From: Podarcis raffonei
Taxonomy: Eukaryota; Chordata; Lepidosauria; Squamata; Lacertidae
DNA: 64,000 nt
NCBI RefSeq assembly: GCF_027172205.1
Contig: NC_070604.1
Coordinates: 1,612,001 to 1,676,000 of the forward strand
Direction: 5' to 3'
Positions 10,731-22,299 of the stretch are shown piece after piece. The position numbers were made by a program, and so were the translations under genes. Every line of letters starts with the position of its first letter. Position 1 is the first letter of the stretch. A model generated the notes under the pieces. The model had not been told where the DNA came from. It was given only the letters and a program-made list of their open reading frames with translations, and searched no databases.

Positions 10731-11837
10731 TTGGGGGGATTTATTTGTCCTGTCTTCACACTTTTTATGATGGAGGACCGCTGTAGTCACCCCCAACGAC
10801 ACCTTCTCAAGATGGAGGGTGAGGGAACAGCTGCAGTCGCCTGTGGTTCCTGCGCAATGTTTGCCATCTTGCCAAAGGTTGCAGGCAGCTTTACCTGCAG
10901 CAATTGCCTGTTGATTGCCCTCTTAAAAGACAAAGTCCAGCAACTGGAGGAACGTGTAGCTACGCTCCAAAGAATTAGAGAGCTGGAGCTCTTCTTGGAA
11001 GCAACAGAGCACACCGTCTCCACCAAGGAGGAGACAGGGGACTCCCCTGAGGAGGCTAGTTCACCAACACAGGAGCCAGATATATGGAGAAACGTGACTC
11101 AAAGAAGTAGGAGGCCCAGGGTTCGCTCTGATTGTTTAGAAATACGCAATCGCTTTGAGGTCCTTTCCCCTAGCATGGAAGACGAAGAGCAGACTCCATT
11201 TGAGGACCTCTCCCTCATTACAGTCGATCAGGTATATGAAGACGAGCAGCAAAGGCAGTCCTCAGGGAATGTGCAGGCGACCTTGGAACAGACAGCTCAC
11301 GGAAGAACCCCGACCAGACCTAAGAGGAGGCGTGTAGTGGTGATAGGGGATTCCCTACTGAGGGGAACAGAAGCAGTGATCTGTGGGCCTGACAAGATGT
11401 CTCGGGAAGTGTGCTGTCTCCCCGGGGCTAAGATCCAAGATGTAACTGAACGACTGCAAGGAATCATAAAACCCACTGACAAATACCCCTTCCTCTTGGT
11501 TCATGTGGGAACCAATGACACTGCAAGCAATAGCCTCCAGAAGATCAAAAGAGATTACGAGGCTCTGGGCAGGAAATTGAAGCAATTAAATGCACAAATT
11601 GTCATCTCATCTGTCCTCCCAGTTGAACGACGTGGCCCAGGGAGAGAGGGAAAAATAGTGGAAGTGAACAACTGGCTTCGCAAATGGTGTAAACAGGAAC
11701 GGTTTGGATTCTTAGATCACGGAATGCAGTTTCTTGAAGATGGACTTCTGGCAAGCGATGGGCTGCACCTCACAACGGTTGGGAGGAATGTTTTTGCAAA
11801 AAATCTCAGAAACCTCATCAGGAGGGCTTTAAACTGA
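10731..11837 (+). CDS. CR1 ORF1 protein with esterase domain
   Basis: An open frame of 368 codons. The N-terminal part has a cysteine pattern (CGSC...CSNC) and a short coiled-coil-like stretch ([15 protein letters not shown]). From about residue 205 there is an SGNH-hydrolase/esterase-like domain: [12 protein letters not shown] (block I with Ser), VHVGTNDT (block III), and [10 protein letters not shown] near the end (block V with Asp and His). This arrangement is known for CR1 ORF1, where the protein binds RNA and the esterase may act on membranes. The real start may be the Met-Met at 10767. ORF2 begins six bases after the stop. Confidence 0.85.
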   Translation: MGGFICPVFTLFMMEDRCSHPQRHLLKMEGEGTAAVACGSCAMFAILPKVAGSFTCSNCLLIALLKDKVQQLEERVATLQRIRELELFLEATEHTVSTKEETGDSPEEASSPTQEPDIWRNVTQRSRRPRVRSDCLEIRNRFEVLSPSMEDEEQTPFEDLSLITVDQVYEDEQQRQSSGNVQATLEQTAHGRTPTRPKRRRVVVIGDSLLRGTEAVICGPDKMSREVCCLPGAKIQDVTERLQGIIKPTDKYPFLLVHVGTNDTASNSLQKIKRDYEALGRKLKQLNAQIVISSVLPVERRGPGREGKIVEVNNWLRKWCKQERFGFLDHGMQFLEDGLLASDGLHLTTVGRNVFAKNLRNLIRRALN

Positions 11838-11842
11838 CTAAT

Positions 11843-14764
11843 GTGGGGGAGGGAGACAGTGCTCCTGAAGGTAGGAGTCTATCAATTGATGAAGATGATC
11901 ATCCAAATGTCATAGACCGAATGGAGCAAACAGCATGCAGACCTAGTGGTGGGAGGAAAAAATCCTTAAATAAGAGACACGGGGGAATGATTAATGGACT
12001 TCAATGTCTGTACACTAATGCGCAAAGTATGGGAAATAAACAAGATGAGCTTGAGCTCTTGGTACAGCAAACTAAATATGACATAATAGGAATCACTGAA
12101 ACCTGGTGGGATAAGTCCCACGATTGGAATGTAATAATGGAGGGATACAATCTATTTCAGAGAAACAGACCAGACAAGAAAGGAGGAGGAGTGGCGTTAT
12201 ATGTCAGGGATGTGTATACCTGTGAAGAGATCCAAGATTTAGAACCTCAAAGCCAAACTGAGAGCATTTGGGTCAAAATTAAGGGAGAGAAGAATAACAG
12301 TGACCTCATTGTGGGAGTTTACTATAGATCCCCAAGCCAAACGGAGGACATAGATGATGCCTTCCTGGAACAGATGGCCAAGCATGCAAAAGGAAGGGAG
12401 ATAGTAGTAATGGGGGACTTCAATTACCCGGATATTTGTTGGATGTCAAACTCAGCCAAGAGCATAAGGTCAAACAGATTCCTCACTGGCCTTGCAGACA
12501 ACTTCATTGTCCAGAAAGTGGGAGAAGCAACAAGAGGAACAGCCATTTTAGATCTGGTCCTAACCAATGTTGATGACCTGGTTAGTGGGGTAGTAGTGGA
12601 AGGATCATTAGGCGCGAGTGATCATGCTCTTCTGAAGTTTACTATACAGCGGAAAGGAGCAGCCAAGCATACTAGGACTCAATTTCTCGACTTTAAGAAA
12701 GCCGACTTCATAAAACTTAGGGAAGTGCTTGGTGAGATCCCATGGACAGTAATACTAAAAGGAAAGGGAGTTCATGATGGCTGGGAGTTTGTTAAGAGGG
12801 AGATAGTAAAAGCACAACTTCAGGCAATACCAATGAGACGGAAACATGGAAGGTGCCTAAAGAAGCCAGGGTGGCTATCTAAAGAACTTTTAACTGAGTT
12901 AAGATTAAAAAAGGATGTGTACAAAAAATGGAAAAGGGGGGAAACCACCAAAGAGGAATTCAAACAAATAGCCAGCACGTGTAGACACAAAGTCAGAAAA
13001 GCTAAAGCACAGAATGAACTCAGGCTTGCTAGAGAGGTTAAAAGCAACAAAAAAGGCTTTTATGGGTATGTTCGTAGCAAAAGGAAGAACAAAGAAACAG
13101 TAGGGTCACTCAGAGGAGAAGATGGTGAAATGCAAACAGGGGACACAGAAAGGGCTGAACTCCTCAATGCCTTCTTTGCCTCAGTCTTCTCCGATAAAGA
13201 AAACAATGCCCGACCTGAAGAATTTGGAGCAAATGATTCAGCAGAGGAAACACAGCCCAGAATAACTAAGGAGATAGTACAAGAATACTTGGCTAGTCTA
13301 GATGTATTCAAGTCTCCAGGGCCACATGAACTGCATCCAAGAGTATTAAAAGAACTGGCAGATGTGATTTCAGAACCACTGGCAGTCATCTTTGAGAATT
13401 CCTGGAGAAAAGGTGAAGTCCCGGCAGACTGGAGGAGGGCAAATGTTGTCCCTATTTTCAAAAAGGGGGAAAGAGAGGACCCAAATAATTACCGCCCAGT
13501 CAGTCTGACATCAATACCAGGGAAGATTCTGGAGCAGATCATTAAGCAAACAGTCTGTGAGCACCTAGAAAGGAATGCTGTGATCACCAATAGTCAGCAT
13601 GGATTTCTGAAAAATAAGTCATGTCAGACTAACCTGATCTCGTTTTTTGACAGAATTACAAGCCTGGTAGATGAAGGGAACGCAGTGGATGTAGCCTACC
13701 TTGATTTCAGCAAGGCATTTGACAAGGTGCCCCATGATATTCTTGTAAAGAAGCTGGTAAAATGCGGTCTTGACTATGCTACCACTCAGTGGATTTGTAA
13801 CTGGCTGACTGACCGAACCCAAAGGGTGCTCATCAATGGTTCCTCTTCATCCTGGAGAAGAGTGACTAGTGGGGTGCCACAGGGTTCTGTCTTGGGCCCG
13901 GTCTTATTCAACATCTTTATCAACGACTTGGATGATGGACTCAAGGGCATCCTGATCAAATTTGCAGATGACACCAAACTGGGAGGGGTGGCTAACACCC
14001 CAGAGGACAGGATCACACTTCAAAACGACCTTGACAGATTAGAGAACTGGGCCAAAACAAACAAGATGAATTTTAACAGGGAGAAATGTAAAGTATTGCA
14101 CTTGGGCAAAAAAAATGAGAGGCACAAATACAAGATGGGTGACACCTGGCTTGAGAGCACTACATGTGAAAAGGATCTAGGAGTCTTGGTTGACCACAAC
14201 CTTGACATGAGCCAACAGTGTGACGCGGCAGCTAAAAAAGCCAATGCAATTCTGGGCTGCATCAATAGGAGTATAGCATCTAGATCAAGGGAAGTAATAG
14301 TGCCACTGTATTCTGCTCTGGTCAGACCTCACCTGGAGTACTGTGTCCAGTTCTGGGCACCACAGTTCAAGAAGGACATTGACAAACTGGAACGTGTCCA
14401 GAGGAGGGCAACCAAAATGGTCAAAGGCCTGGAAACGACGCCTTATGAGGAACGGCTAAGGGAGCTGGGCATGTTTAGCCTGGAGAAGAGGAGGTTAAGG
14501 GGTGATATGATAGCCATGTTCAAATATATAAAAGGATGTCACATAGAGGAGGGAGAAAGGTTGTTTTCTGCTGCTCCAGAGAAGAGGACACGGAGCAATG
14601 GATCCAAACTACAAGAAAGAAGATTCCACCTAAACATTAGGAAGAACTTCCTGACAGTAAGAGCTGTTCGACAGTGGAATTTGCTGCCAAGGAGTGTGGT
14701 GGAGTCTCCTTCTTTGGAGGTCTTTAAGCAGAGGCTTGACAACCATATGTCAGGAGTGCTCTGA
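11843..14764 (+). CDS. CR1 ORF2: endonuclease and reverse transcriptase
   Basis: An uninterrupted frame of 973 codons. The apurinic-like endonuclease comes first, with [37 protein letters not shown] and [10 protein letters not shown]. The reverse transcriptase follows, with [62 protein letters not shown] and the catalytic FADDTKLGG. The C-terminal domain ends [10 protein letters not shown]. The enzyme nicks target DNA and primes cDNA on the nick. All catalytic motifs I can check are present, so this copy looks coding-competent. The first residues before LYTNAQS may be leader; translation probably couples to ORF1. Confidence 0.92.
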   Translation: MGEGDSAPEGRSLSIDEDDHPNVIDRMEQTACRPSGGRKKSLNKRHGGMINGLQCLYTNAQSMGNKQDELELLVQQTKYDIIGITETWWDKSHDWNVIMEGYNLFQRNRPDKKGGGVALYVRDVYTCEEIQDLEPQSQTESIWVKIKGEKNNSDLIVGVYYRSPSQTEDIDDAFLEQMAKHAKGREIVVMGDFNYPDICWMSNSAKSIRSNRFLTGLADNFIVQKVGEATRGTAILDLVLTNVDDLVSGVVVEGSLGASDHALLKFTIQRKGAAKHTRTQFLDFKKADFIKLREVLGEIPWTVILKGKGVHDGWEFVKREIVKAQLQAIPMRRKHGRCLKKPGWLSKELLTELRLKKDVYKKWKRGETTKEEFKQIASTCRHKVRKAKAQNELRLAREVKSNKKGFYGYVRSKRKNKETVGSLRGEDGEMQTGDTERAELLNAFFASVFSDKENNARPEEFGANDSAEETQPRITKEIVQEYLASLDVFKSPGPHELHPRVLKELADVISEPLAVIFENSWRKGEVPADWRRANVVPIFKKGEREDPNNYRPVSLTSIPGKILEQIIKQTVCEHLERNAVITNSQHGFLKNKSCQTNLISFFDRITSLVDEGNAVDVAYLDFSKAFDKVPHDILVKKLVKCGLDYATTQWICNWLTDRTQRVLINGSSSSWRRVTSGVPQGSVLGPVLFNIFINDLDDGLKGILIKFADDTKLGGVANTPEDRITLQNDLDRLENWAKTNKMNFNREKCKVLHLGKKNERHKYKMGDTWLESTTCEKDLGVLVDHNLDMSQQCDAAAKKANAILGCINRSIASRSREVIVPLYSALVRPHLEYCVQFWAPQFKKDIDKLERVQRRATKMVKGLETTPYEERLRELGMFSLEKRRLRGDMIAMFKYIKGCHIEEGERLFSAAPEKRTRSNGSKLQERRFHLNIRKNFLTVRAVRQWNLLPRSVVESPSLEVFKQRLDNHMSGVL

Positions 14765-14867
14765 TGGTGTTTCCTGCTTGGCAGGGGGTTGGACTCGATG
14801 GCCCTTGTGGTCTCTTCCAACTCTATGATTCTATGATTCTATGATTCTATGATTCTATGATTCTATG

Positions 14868-15979
14868 ACATTCTTGTAAAGAAGCTGGTAAAATGCGGTC
14901 TTGACTATGCTACCACTCAGTGGATTTGTAACTGGCTGACTGACCGAACCCAAAGGGTGCTCATCAATGGTTCCTCTTCATCCTGGAGAAGAGTGACTAG
15001 TGGGGTGCCACAGGGTTCTGTCTTGGGCCCGGTCTTATTCAACATCTTTATCAACGACTTGGATGATGGACTCAAGGGCATCCTGATCAAATTTGCAGAT
15101 GACACCAAACTGGGAGGGGTGGCTAACACCCCAGAGGACAGGATCACACTTCAAAACGACCTTGACAGATTAGAGAACTGGGCCAAAACAAACAAGATGA
15201 ATTTTAACAGGGAGAAATGTAAAGTATTGCACTTGGGCAAAAAAAATGAGAGGCACAAATACAAGATGGGTGACACCTGGCTTGAGAGCACTACATGTGA
15301 AAAGGATCTAGGAGTCTTGGTGGACCACAAACTTGACATGAGCCAACAGTGTGACGTGGCAGCTAAAAAAGCCAATGCAATTCTGGGCTGCATCAATAGG
15401 AGTATAGCATCTAGATCAAGGGAAGTAATAGTGCCACTGTATTCTGCTCTGGTCAGACCTCACCTGGAGTACTGTGTCCAGTTCTGGGCACCACAGTTCA
15501 AGAAGGACACTGACCAACTGGAACGTGTCCAGAGGAGGGCAACCAAAATGGTCAAAGGCCTGGAAACGATGCCTTATGAGGAACGGCTAAGGGAGCTGGG
15601 CATGTTTAGCCTGGAGAAGAGGAGGTTAAGGGGTGATATGATAGCCATGTTCAAATATATAAAAGGATGTCACATAGAGGAGGGAGAAAGGTTGTTTTCT
15701 GCTGCTCCAGAGAAGCGGACACAGAGCAATGGATCCAAACTACAAGAAAGAAGATTCCACCTAAACATTAGGAAGAACTTCCTGACAGTAAGAGCTGTTT
15801 GACAGTGGAATTTGCTGCCAAGGAGTGTGGTGGAGTCTCCTTCTTTGGAGGTCTTTAAGCAGAGGCTTGACAACCATATGTCAGGAGTGCTCTGATGGTG
15901 TTTCCTGCTTGGCAGGGGGTTGGACTCGATGGCCCTTGTGGTCTCTTCCAAATCTATGATTCTATGATTCTATGGATGG
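14868..15979 (+). mobile_element. CR1 LINE copy 1, 3' part
   Basis: Resumes CR1 copy 1 exactly where 10133 left off (CATTCTTGTAAAGAAGCTGG). It carries [15 protein letters not shown] and FADDTKLGG and continues to the tail repeats at about 15950-15975. The frame breaks near 15800 (GAGCTGTTTGAC, where the other copies read GAGCTGTTCGAC), creating a TGA stop within 40 codons of the end. Confidence 0.9.
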
Positions 15980-16760
15980 GATATATCACTGTGGTCCCTT
16001 TATAATGGGAGGGACAACTCATCCAGGGATCTTCTCCTCTGCTGCAGGAAAATGAGTGCCATGCTGATGCATGCCGCTCCAAAGTTTATGCTTTGCTTCT
16101 CTCCTCCTCTTTTTTCAGCCCCGGGAGGTGCACTGCATTGTCTCTCGAGACAGACAGCTGCCAACCATAAGCTTCCTCAGGTTTCTTTGGGTAAGGTATT
16201 TTCTCAAAAGCTTTTAGACATTCCAGGTATGCTGTGTCAACTGGATCACCTCTATGTTCTTGTTGACACTCTCAAAGAACTTTTAATAGGTTCGTGAGGG
16301 ACAAAGCCATGCTTCACATCCCACACCTCTGAGGTGTTCGGGAGGCCCTGTGAATCTAAATACAACCAGATAGTTGAAATTATATGACAAAGGGACCATG
16401 CGCTGCCCCTCCATAGCCAGGCAGCCACCATCCCAGCCAGGACAAAACAAAGCACTAGCTCCAAAGTATGTGCTACATGAATGGGGTTCAGTCCCACATG
16501 GAGGCCATGATATCCTGGGCCTCTCTCAGCCACGCGGACGCTTGCCCTCCAAAGCACGAAGGGAGGCAGGGCTGGCAGCACGAGAGGCTGCCGCTAGCTA
16601 GCAAGCCTCACTCTTCCCTCACAGAATTCTAGCTGCATGAAAAGAAGACTTGCAAAATGACCGTAATCAGCAGCAAGAGGGAAGTGAAGTGAGGCAAGGA
16701 TTAAATATACGATACACATAGAAGATTAGATATTATTCAAACATTTTCTAAATATCTTAC
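15980..16760. other. TDRD6 intron DNA, nothing recognised
   Basis: Short open frames here (for example around 16052-16600) have no recognisable relatives. The stretch looks like old intronic DNA. Confidence 0.4.
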
Positions 16761-16821
16761 CTTCTGTGCCAACGGGTGGCTTGACAGTTGAATACACAGT
16801 ATCCCTTTTGTTGTCTAATAT
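16761..16821 (-). CDS. TDRD6: TDRD6 small exon 4
   Basis: Minus strand: acceptor CACTACAG, then ILDNKRDTVYSTVKPPVGTE, then donor GAAG|GTAAGA. It enters in phase 0, as left by the exon at 19803-19892, and leaves one base over. No domain is visible; it continues the tail after the last Tudor-like repeat. Support is from strong splice sites and phase. Confidence 0.65.
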
Positions 16822-17630
16822 CTGTAGTGAAAGGGAGGGGAAAGAATTATCTCAAGAACAAAATAATATCTTGATATCTCTTTCCAATGTATTGCTTAAT
16901 GGTATTGTAAGATAATACTGAACTACAATTCACTGACAAGTGCAAAATAAAGAGAGCGCTCCTCATTTTACTCATTTATGCAAGGGCTTCTGTTACAGGG
17001 GAGAACTGGCAGTAAGCCGTTGTTAGAAACCAGCACTCAGCAACAAAAATGTTCTTCCTAAACTCTGAATCAGTTTCCTAAACAAAACTTGCTTCAAAAG
17101 AACTTTACTGAAATAACAAGGCATAAGCTCAAGTCTTTTCAATTAACAAATAATGTACATTATTGAATAAGGTTCTAGTTTTTCACACAACAAGCAGTTA
17201 TGTTACAACACCAACACACTTCACAAAAAACACTTACAGAGAAGCAATATCCTATTTATTATTGCAGAAGCCATGTTGATTCTTCATCAGCAAGGCTATT
17301 CCAAATGCTTAATTCCAGGATAGACATTAAGGGTATAGATTAGGGCAGAAAGAAGAGAAGCATCTGAGAAGGAAAATGGGATAAAATATAGATAGAAACA
17401 AGTTTTTACCCTCAGCATTCAATGGCCAGGTCATGTTTTCCTTACACCACTGTGCAAGATATTGAAAAAGGAAGAAAAAGGGTTCTGATACTTTCACATC
17501 ATCCTGCCTCTATAATGAACTCTCTGAGCCTCACCCCTGCTAGCGCAGAAAAAAGGAGGAATTATTGCTGGACATGAGTGAGAGGAGAAATGAGTACAAG
17601 GTGTGAGCTACTGCTAACATGGGGCAACTT
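16822..17630. other. TDRD6 intron 3, unique part
   Basis: AT-rich, no gene or repeat recognised. Confidence 0.4.
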
Positions 17631-17634
17631 TGTT

Positions 17635-17835
17635 GGTTAAAATTATATTAATGCAAGGACTTCTGCTTGCACAACTGAACATCCCCGTCCTCTCTCTGCA
17701 GCCCCCCCCCATCTGCTGCAGAGGATTGGGGGGGTTCCCAAAACAAATCTGGTGGCACACGGAGGAGAGAAAGGGAAAATTAGGTTACACAAGCAGAGGT
17801 CCTTGTGCTAATGAAACAATTTTGTTGGCTACAAC
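17635..17835. mobile_element. MITE with long imperfect inverted repeats
   Basis: The left arm has TTAATGCAAGGACTTCTGCT. The right arm, reverse-complemented, has ATTAGCACAAGGACCTCTGC, so about 40 bases pair with few mismatches around a C-rich/G-rich core. Both outer ends carry a direct TTTGTTGG word. Non-autonomous DNA transposon; superfamily not determined. Confidence 0.55.
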
Positions 17836-18230
17836 CCATCATTCTGCTTGGTCTAGGCAGTGGAGCGTTCTTACTGCAAAAGACAGCCACTAGTTTGAGG
17901 GAGGAAGAGGAAAAGGATTTGAAATGGATATATGGGGCAGAGGACATTCAGGCTGAGAGCCAGAGGGCAAAGCCAAGCAGGAGACTTACAATACTTGTAC
18001 ATGGTACTCTTTGTTGGCTCTAACAGTGTCCTATGCTCTAATAGGTTCACTGCATGCTTCAGAAGCATAGCACACTTGCACTTTCCTGCTCCCTGGTGGA
18101 ATCAGAAGTCAGAAAAAGAGCCTGCAGGAGGGGCTGCCTATTTCTAGCCGAATGCACATCACAATGGGGAAGACCAATTCTATGCCCCAAACACAAGCGG
18201 TCAAGATACCTGGGATTATCTCAGGCTATC

Positions 18231-18279
<49 letters not shown>

Positions 18280-18284
18280 TATTA
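18231..18284. repeat. (AAT)n microsatellite
   Basis: About 17 AAT units at the 3' end of the L2-like LINE that follows on the minus strand. Confidence 0.9.
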
Positions 18285-19135
18285 TTTATACCCCGCCCAG
18301 CTGGCTGAGTTTCCCCAGCCACTCTGGGAGGCTCCCAATCGAATATTAAAAACAATACAGCATTAAATATTAAAAACTTCCCTAAACAGGGCTGCCTTCA
18401 GATGTCTTTTAAAAATAGGATAGTTGCTTATTTCCTTGAAATCTGATGGGAGGGCGTTCCAAAGGGTGGGCGCCACTACTGAGAAGGCCCTCTGCCTGGT
18501 TCCCTGTAACCTCACTTCTCGCAATGAGGGAACCGCCAGAAGGCCCTCAGAGTTGGACCTCAGTGTCAAGGCTTGAATGATGAGGGTGGAGACGCTCCTT
18601 CAGGTATACAGGACTGAGGCCGTTTAGGGCTTTAAAGGTCAGCACCAACACTTTGAATTGTGCTCGGAAATGTACTGGGAGCCAATGCAGATCTCTCAGG
18701 ACCGATGTTATATGGTCCTAATGGCCACTCCCAGTCACCAGTCTAGCTGCCGCATTCTGGATTCTACAGTTTCTGAGTCACCTTCAAAGGTAGCCCCACG
18801 TAGAGTGCATTGCAGTAGTCTAAGCGGGAGATAACTAGAGCATGCACCACTCTGGCCAGACAGTCTGCGGGCAGGTAGGGTCTTAGCCTGCGTACCAGGT
18901 GGAGCTGGTAGACAGTTGCCCTGGACACAGAATTAACCTGTGCCTCCATGGACAGATGTGAGTCCAAAATGACTCCCAGGCTGCATACCTGATCCTTCAG
19001 GGGCACAGTTACCCCATTCAGGACCAAGGAGTCCCCCACACCTGCCCACCCCGTCCCCCCTAAACAGTACTTCTGTCTTGCCAGGATTCAACCTCAATCT
19101 GTTCGCCGCCACCCTTAAAGGCTGAATGGTGGACT
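18285..19135 (-). mobile_element. L2-type LINE, 5'-truncated
   Basis: The minus strand encodes the end of an L2-like RT and its C-terminus: LRLNPGKTEVLF, LGVILDSHLSMEAQVNSV, SRLDYCNALYVGLP, then RQRAFSVVAPTLWNALP. Frames change several times. The 3' end has the squamate retroposon signature ACCCCGCCCAGCTGGCTGAG before the (AAT)n tail. It lies in TDRD6 intron 3, in the same direction as the gene. Confidence 0.75.
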
Positions 19136-19795
19136 TACAAGCATTTGTGGCAGGACTGTAACTATGTTCATAAATTTGGGGTTTCATTAGTGCAGGGAAT
19201 TTGACAGTTTACAGGAGAAAGGTTAATGATGGACTCCAGTTTATATTTACTTTCTACGTTTGTCAATGAAAATGTTAATGCAATTTGTAAACTTCTAATG
19301 TTCCATATTTTGGTTGCCGCCATCTGGTAATGGCTCAGGGTTGGAAGGATGTCTCAACTTTTTCCCTGGACATTTGGCTCAAAAATCTTTCTATAATATC
19401 TCATCATCTGTGAGCCATTGAGGGGGGGGGAGGCTGACCCACAAGACTTTGCAGCCACTTGGTGGCTTTTTGAGACTTAGATGACAAGACCAACATATGG
19501 TTGCACAAAGTAGGATTTTATTTGGAGAGATGTGTAACTTTATTTATTATGTACTACTGTCTTTTTCAACAATGATATTCATTTTGCTCTGTGTAACTTT
19601 TTGCACAACCCCAGTAATAGGTCTGGATTTTCTCTATTATTATTATTATTGACTACCTTTGGATTTAAGAATTCCATTGTTTTGGTTTGTATTATACCGT
19701 ACAATTCTTTCTGGGTTTTGTGTCTTACTGCTCTTGGGTTCTAATGAAAATGTTTTTAAATAATTAAAATAAAGCAACTTAGCATTTTAGAAAAT
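19136..19795 (+). mobile_element. Possible old LINE 3' end
   Basis: The plus-strand reading includes a stretch resembling a LINE C-terminal region (a CNYVHKF-type piece, then ILVAAIW) and an A-rich AATTAAAATAAAG end near 19780. Weak; family not determined. Confidence 0.25.
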
Positions 19796-19802
19796 ACTTT
19801 AC

Positions 19803-19892
19803 CTCAGTTGGACTTGCATCCTGTTCAGGAATCCGATTCCAAACATTGATAGGACTTACTACCTCTTCATTTCCACTTGAAAGATTCAAAAC
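19803..19892 (-). CDS. TDRD6: TDRD6 exon 3, end of last Tudor-like repeat
   Basis: Thirty codons in phase 0: VLNLSSGNEEVVSPINVWNRIPEQDASPTE. Splice sites are CATAAAG| and GAG|GTAAAG. The NLSSGNEEVV..NVWN pattern continues the Tudor-like strand order begun in the previous exon and resembles the C-terminus of mammalian TDRD6 as I recall it. Confidence 0.8.
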
Positions 19893-20021
19893 CTTTATGT
19901 AAAAAGAATGCAATCTTTACAGACGTAACTTTTATAGGGCACCTTAATGGACAAGTATCATTGACATAACAAGATCTAGTTACATGTGGCAAATTTATTC
20001 ACCATATTCAAGCTGACTTAC

Positions 20022-20140
20022 CTTTGTACCTTCAGCAGATACGCCTAAAATCTGAGCCTTGTACCAATGAATGCCAGACCACACCATGCATTTGGAACCA
20101 ATATCAAAGCCATTTAAGTTGCAAGTAGTTTCATTTTTTT
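20022..20140 (-). CDS. TDRD6: TDRD6 exon 2, start of last Tudor-like repeat
   Basis: Acceptor CTGTTTCAG and donor AAAG|GTAAGT are both strong. With the single base left by the large exon it reads 40 codons, including CNLNGFDIGSKCMVWSGIHW and YKAQILGVSAEGTK. This is the KCxVWxxxxWYKAxI pattern of a Tudor beta-barrel. It is separated from the large exon by a 12.8-kb intron that holds the Gypsy fossil. Confidence 0.82.
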
Positions 20141-21844
20141 CTGAAACAGAGAATGTGCATTATTTTTCTAAGATGTCACACTGCAAGCCATAAGCAATTT
20201 AAAATGAAGCTATAGGGTTACCGATTGCAGTGCAAAATGACAACTCCCAAGCAGTATTGCCAGATTTCAAGGCTTCCCTCCATGCTGTCTTTTTTACAGC
20301 TGACTCAATCTATGAACAGACAATTTATTAGGTTGAAGGCAGCTTGCTTTTTCAGTATTCCACTGTAACACCTGACCACTAGTTAACAGTCTGAAGTTAT
20401 CTTAGTTAACAGTTGACGTTAGGGCAATTTATAATATGCCTGTTGGGCATTTTCTTCCTAACAGAAAAATGGTCACCTCACTGCTAGACTGATCAACCGC
20501 TGAAAGAAAAAGAAGCCAGCAGTGCAGGTGTGGGGCGTGTGCAAGGAAGAGTGAGAGAGGTCCTACTGCTGCATGCGTATGCAAGGAACATGTGCATTGC
20601 TCACGTTATCTCTAACTACTGTGCATAAATGTTTTCTACATTCTAAATACTATGCAATCCATGTCATAATTTTATTTGCTTCCTTAAGCATCTGCTCTGG
20701 AATCCAGGCTGTGGAGCTCCTTGTCCTGCAAGACTGGTCTACCTCCGCTTGTGTTATTGCTTTAGCCACTTATCTGTTTAGGCAGGCATTTCATGTTGGC
20801 TGGCTGGCTAGTCTCTGCAGGACCCCAGAAGTGTTTTTAAGGGGAAGGGAGACAAAAGGCAAACAGGGCATGAATAACACTGCCAGCTTTGGAGGTATAT
20901 TTTTATCACATCTCTTTTCTGGCATTTCATAACCCCACAGTGAAATCCTATTCTTTATTATCACTATAGATTTCAAACATCATGCTAGGAGATGAGACAG
21001 GACTTTGCCCTCTTCTCTTCTCCCTCACCCAAAACTCCTATCTGCTCCGGAGGCCGACTGCAGAAGGAAGGGAAGGGAAGTCAAGTGTCTGTGAGTGGGA
21101 ATCGGCTGCACAAGTGGAACACTGCAACTGGATACCATCCTATGGAGCTAGAACTGCTTGTGCAGTTACAAGCCTATTTCTATTTGTTAAAGTTTATCAG
21201 TGCCAACCCAAAAGAGCCCTGATGATGTTGAAGTGCACAGAAATGAAGCATGCACTTCATAGGTCCAGAGAAGAGTTAAAAACAAAGAAAGCATTAAACA
21301 ATGCTGCTGTGGATATTGCTATGGATGGAACAGGGAGTAACTCTTGCTTCTTGGTGCACAGACAGAAGAACTACAGTGGATGCACCTTTTCCCACCACTG
21401 TGGTAAAGCTACTGCTGCTGACCTTCTATCTACCTGTAATAATAAAAAAAGGAAGAGCCCTACACAACATTCTATTCAACAACTTTAGCTAGAGCCCACC
21501 AAGAGATAACAAATATGAATGGGCCTTTCCCTTAATGCATGTTTTACATTGTCAAGAATTCCCGTTTTCCAGAAGGGAGTAGCACACCATGTGACTAGAA
21601 ATGTTACAACAGGTGTAACTCAAAAAGCCATTTTTTTCTTTTACTTCAGTATATATCTATACAGTATTTACTAACCAGCACATTTATCTGAGCCCAACAA
21701 TTTTACAGTGTTTTGTAAAAGGAAAATAATGTCATTACTCATTCTATATTCAATAATACATTTCAGTTTTGACAAATAGTACTCCTAAGTGGTGGTGATT
21801 GCAATCCTTGAAACAATTTTTACATTCATTTCTTTCTGTACAAT
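20141..21844. other. TDRD6 intron 1, left part
   Basis: Open frames up to 168 codons (20982-21488) show no recognisable family. Nothing else is supported. Confidence 0.4.
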
Positions 21845-21849
21845 TCCTC
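21845..21849. repeat. Target-site duplication of the Gypsy fossil (left)
   Basis: TCCTC directly before the LTR. The same five bases follow the far LTR at 32840-32844. Confidence 0.75.
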
Positions 21850-22261
21850 TGTCAGGACTGGTCGTTGTCCTCTTCAGATCACCACACAAACGCTTCTTGT
21901 TCTTTTATAACTTTTTATTGTGTATTAACAAAATAATCTTATAAACAGTTCTTAACTATTATTCCTCAGAGTCACTTCTGAGCTCTGCTTCTCCATGACC
22001 AGCCACCCTCAAAATGGCGAAGGCGCCCTTCCCGTCGTTTGCCCGCTCTTTTTCCTACCCTCCTGGCTAGAGCTGGCTTGTATCTCCCCTCCTCCCAATC
22101 TGAGCTAGAACTGAACCCTGGCCTTTCCTGGGAACAGCCGGTCCCTCCCTCTTGTTCCTCTTGCTCCGTTCTATTAGATTCACTGTTCTCCTTCCCCCCT
22201 TGGGGAATGCTTTCTCCCTCTGGAAAACTGGAATCTTCTAACTCTTAACTCTTCCCTGACA
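21850..22261 (-). repeat. Gypsy 3' LTR
   Basis: 412 bases bounded by TGTCAGG...CCTGACA, closely matching 32560-32839. The polypurine-type tract is just inside (about 22262-22300, purine-rich on the minus strand). Confidence 0.85.
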
Positions 22262-22299
22262 TCACCCCCTCCCCTAAGCCCCCCTTCCTCCTCCCCGCT

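Larger units (their letters stand above)
10134..14867 (+). mobile_element. Full-length CR1 LINE inserted in copy 1
   Basis: Contains an apparent 5' leader (about 10162-10730), ORF1, ORF2, a 3' UTR and a 3' end of (ATTCTATG)n repeats at 14826-14867, the CR1-typical octamer tail. It separates two halves of another CR1 that join at CCCCATGA/CATTCTTG. The 5' junction carries a second copy of the preceding 26-28 bases of target (CAGCAAGGCATTTGAC...). The exact 5' limit of the CR1 is uncertain; part of 10162-10400 could be other DNA. Confidence 0.85.

Noticed and set aside
14821-14867. Short regular repeats resembling a tiny CRISPR or satellite
   Set aside because: They are the CR1 octamer tail (ATTCTATG), found at the 3' end of the young CR1 copies here.
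20982-21488. 168-codon open frame in TDRD6 intron 1
   Set aside because: No domain, compositional bias or neighbouring exon. A second overlapping frame of similar length exists, which speaks for chance.
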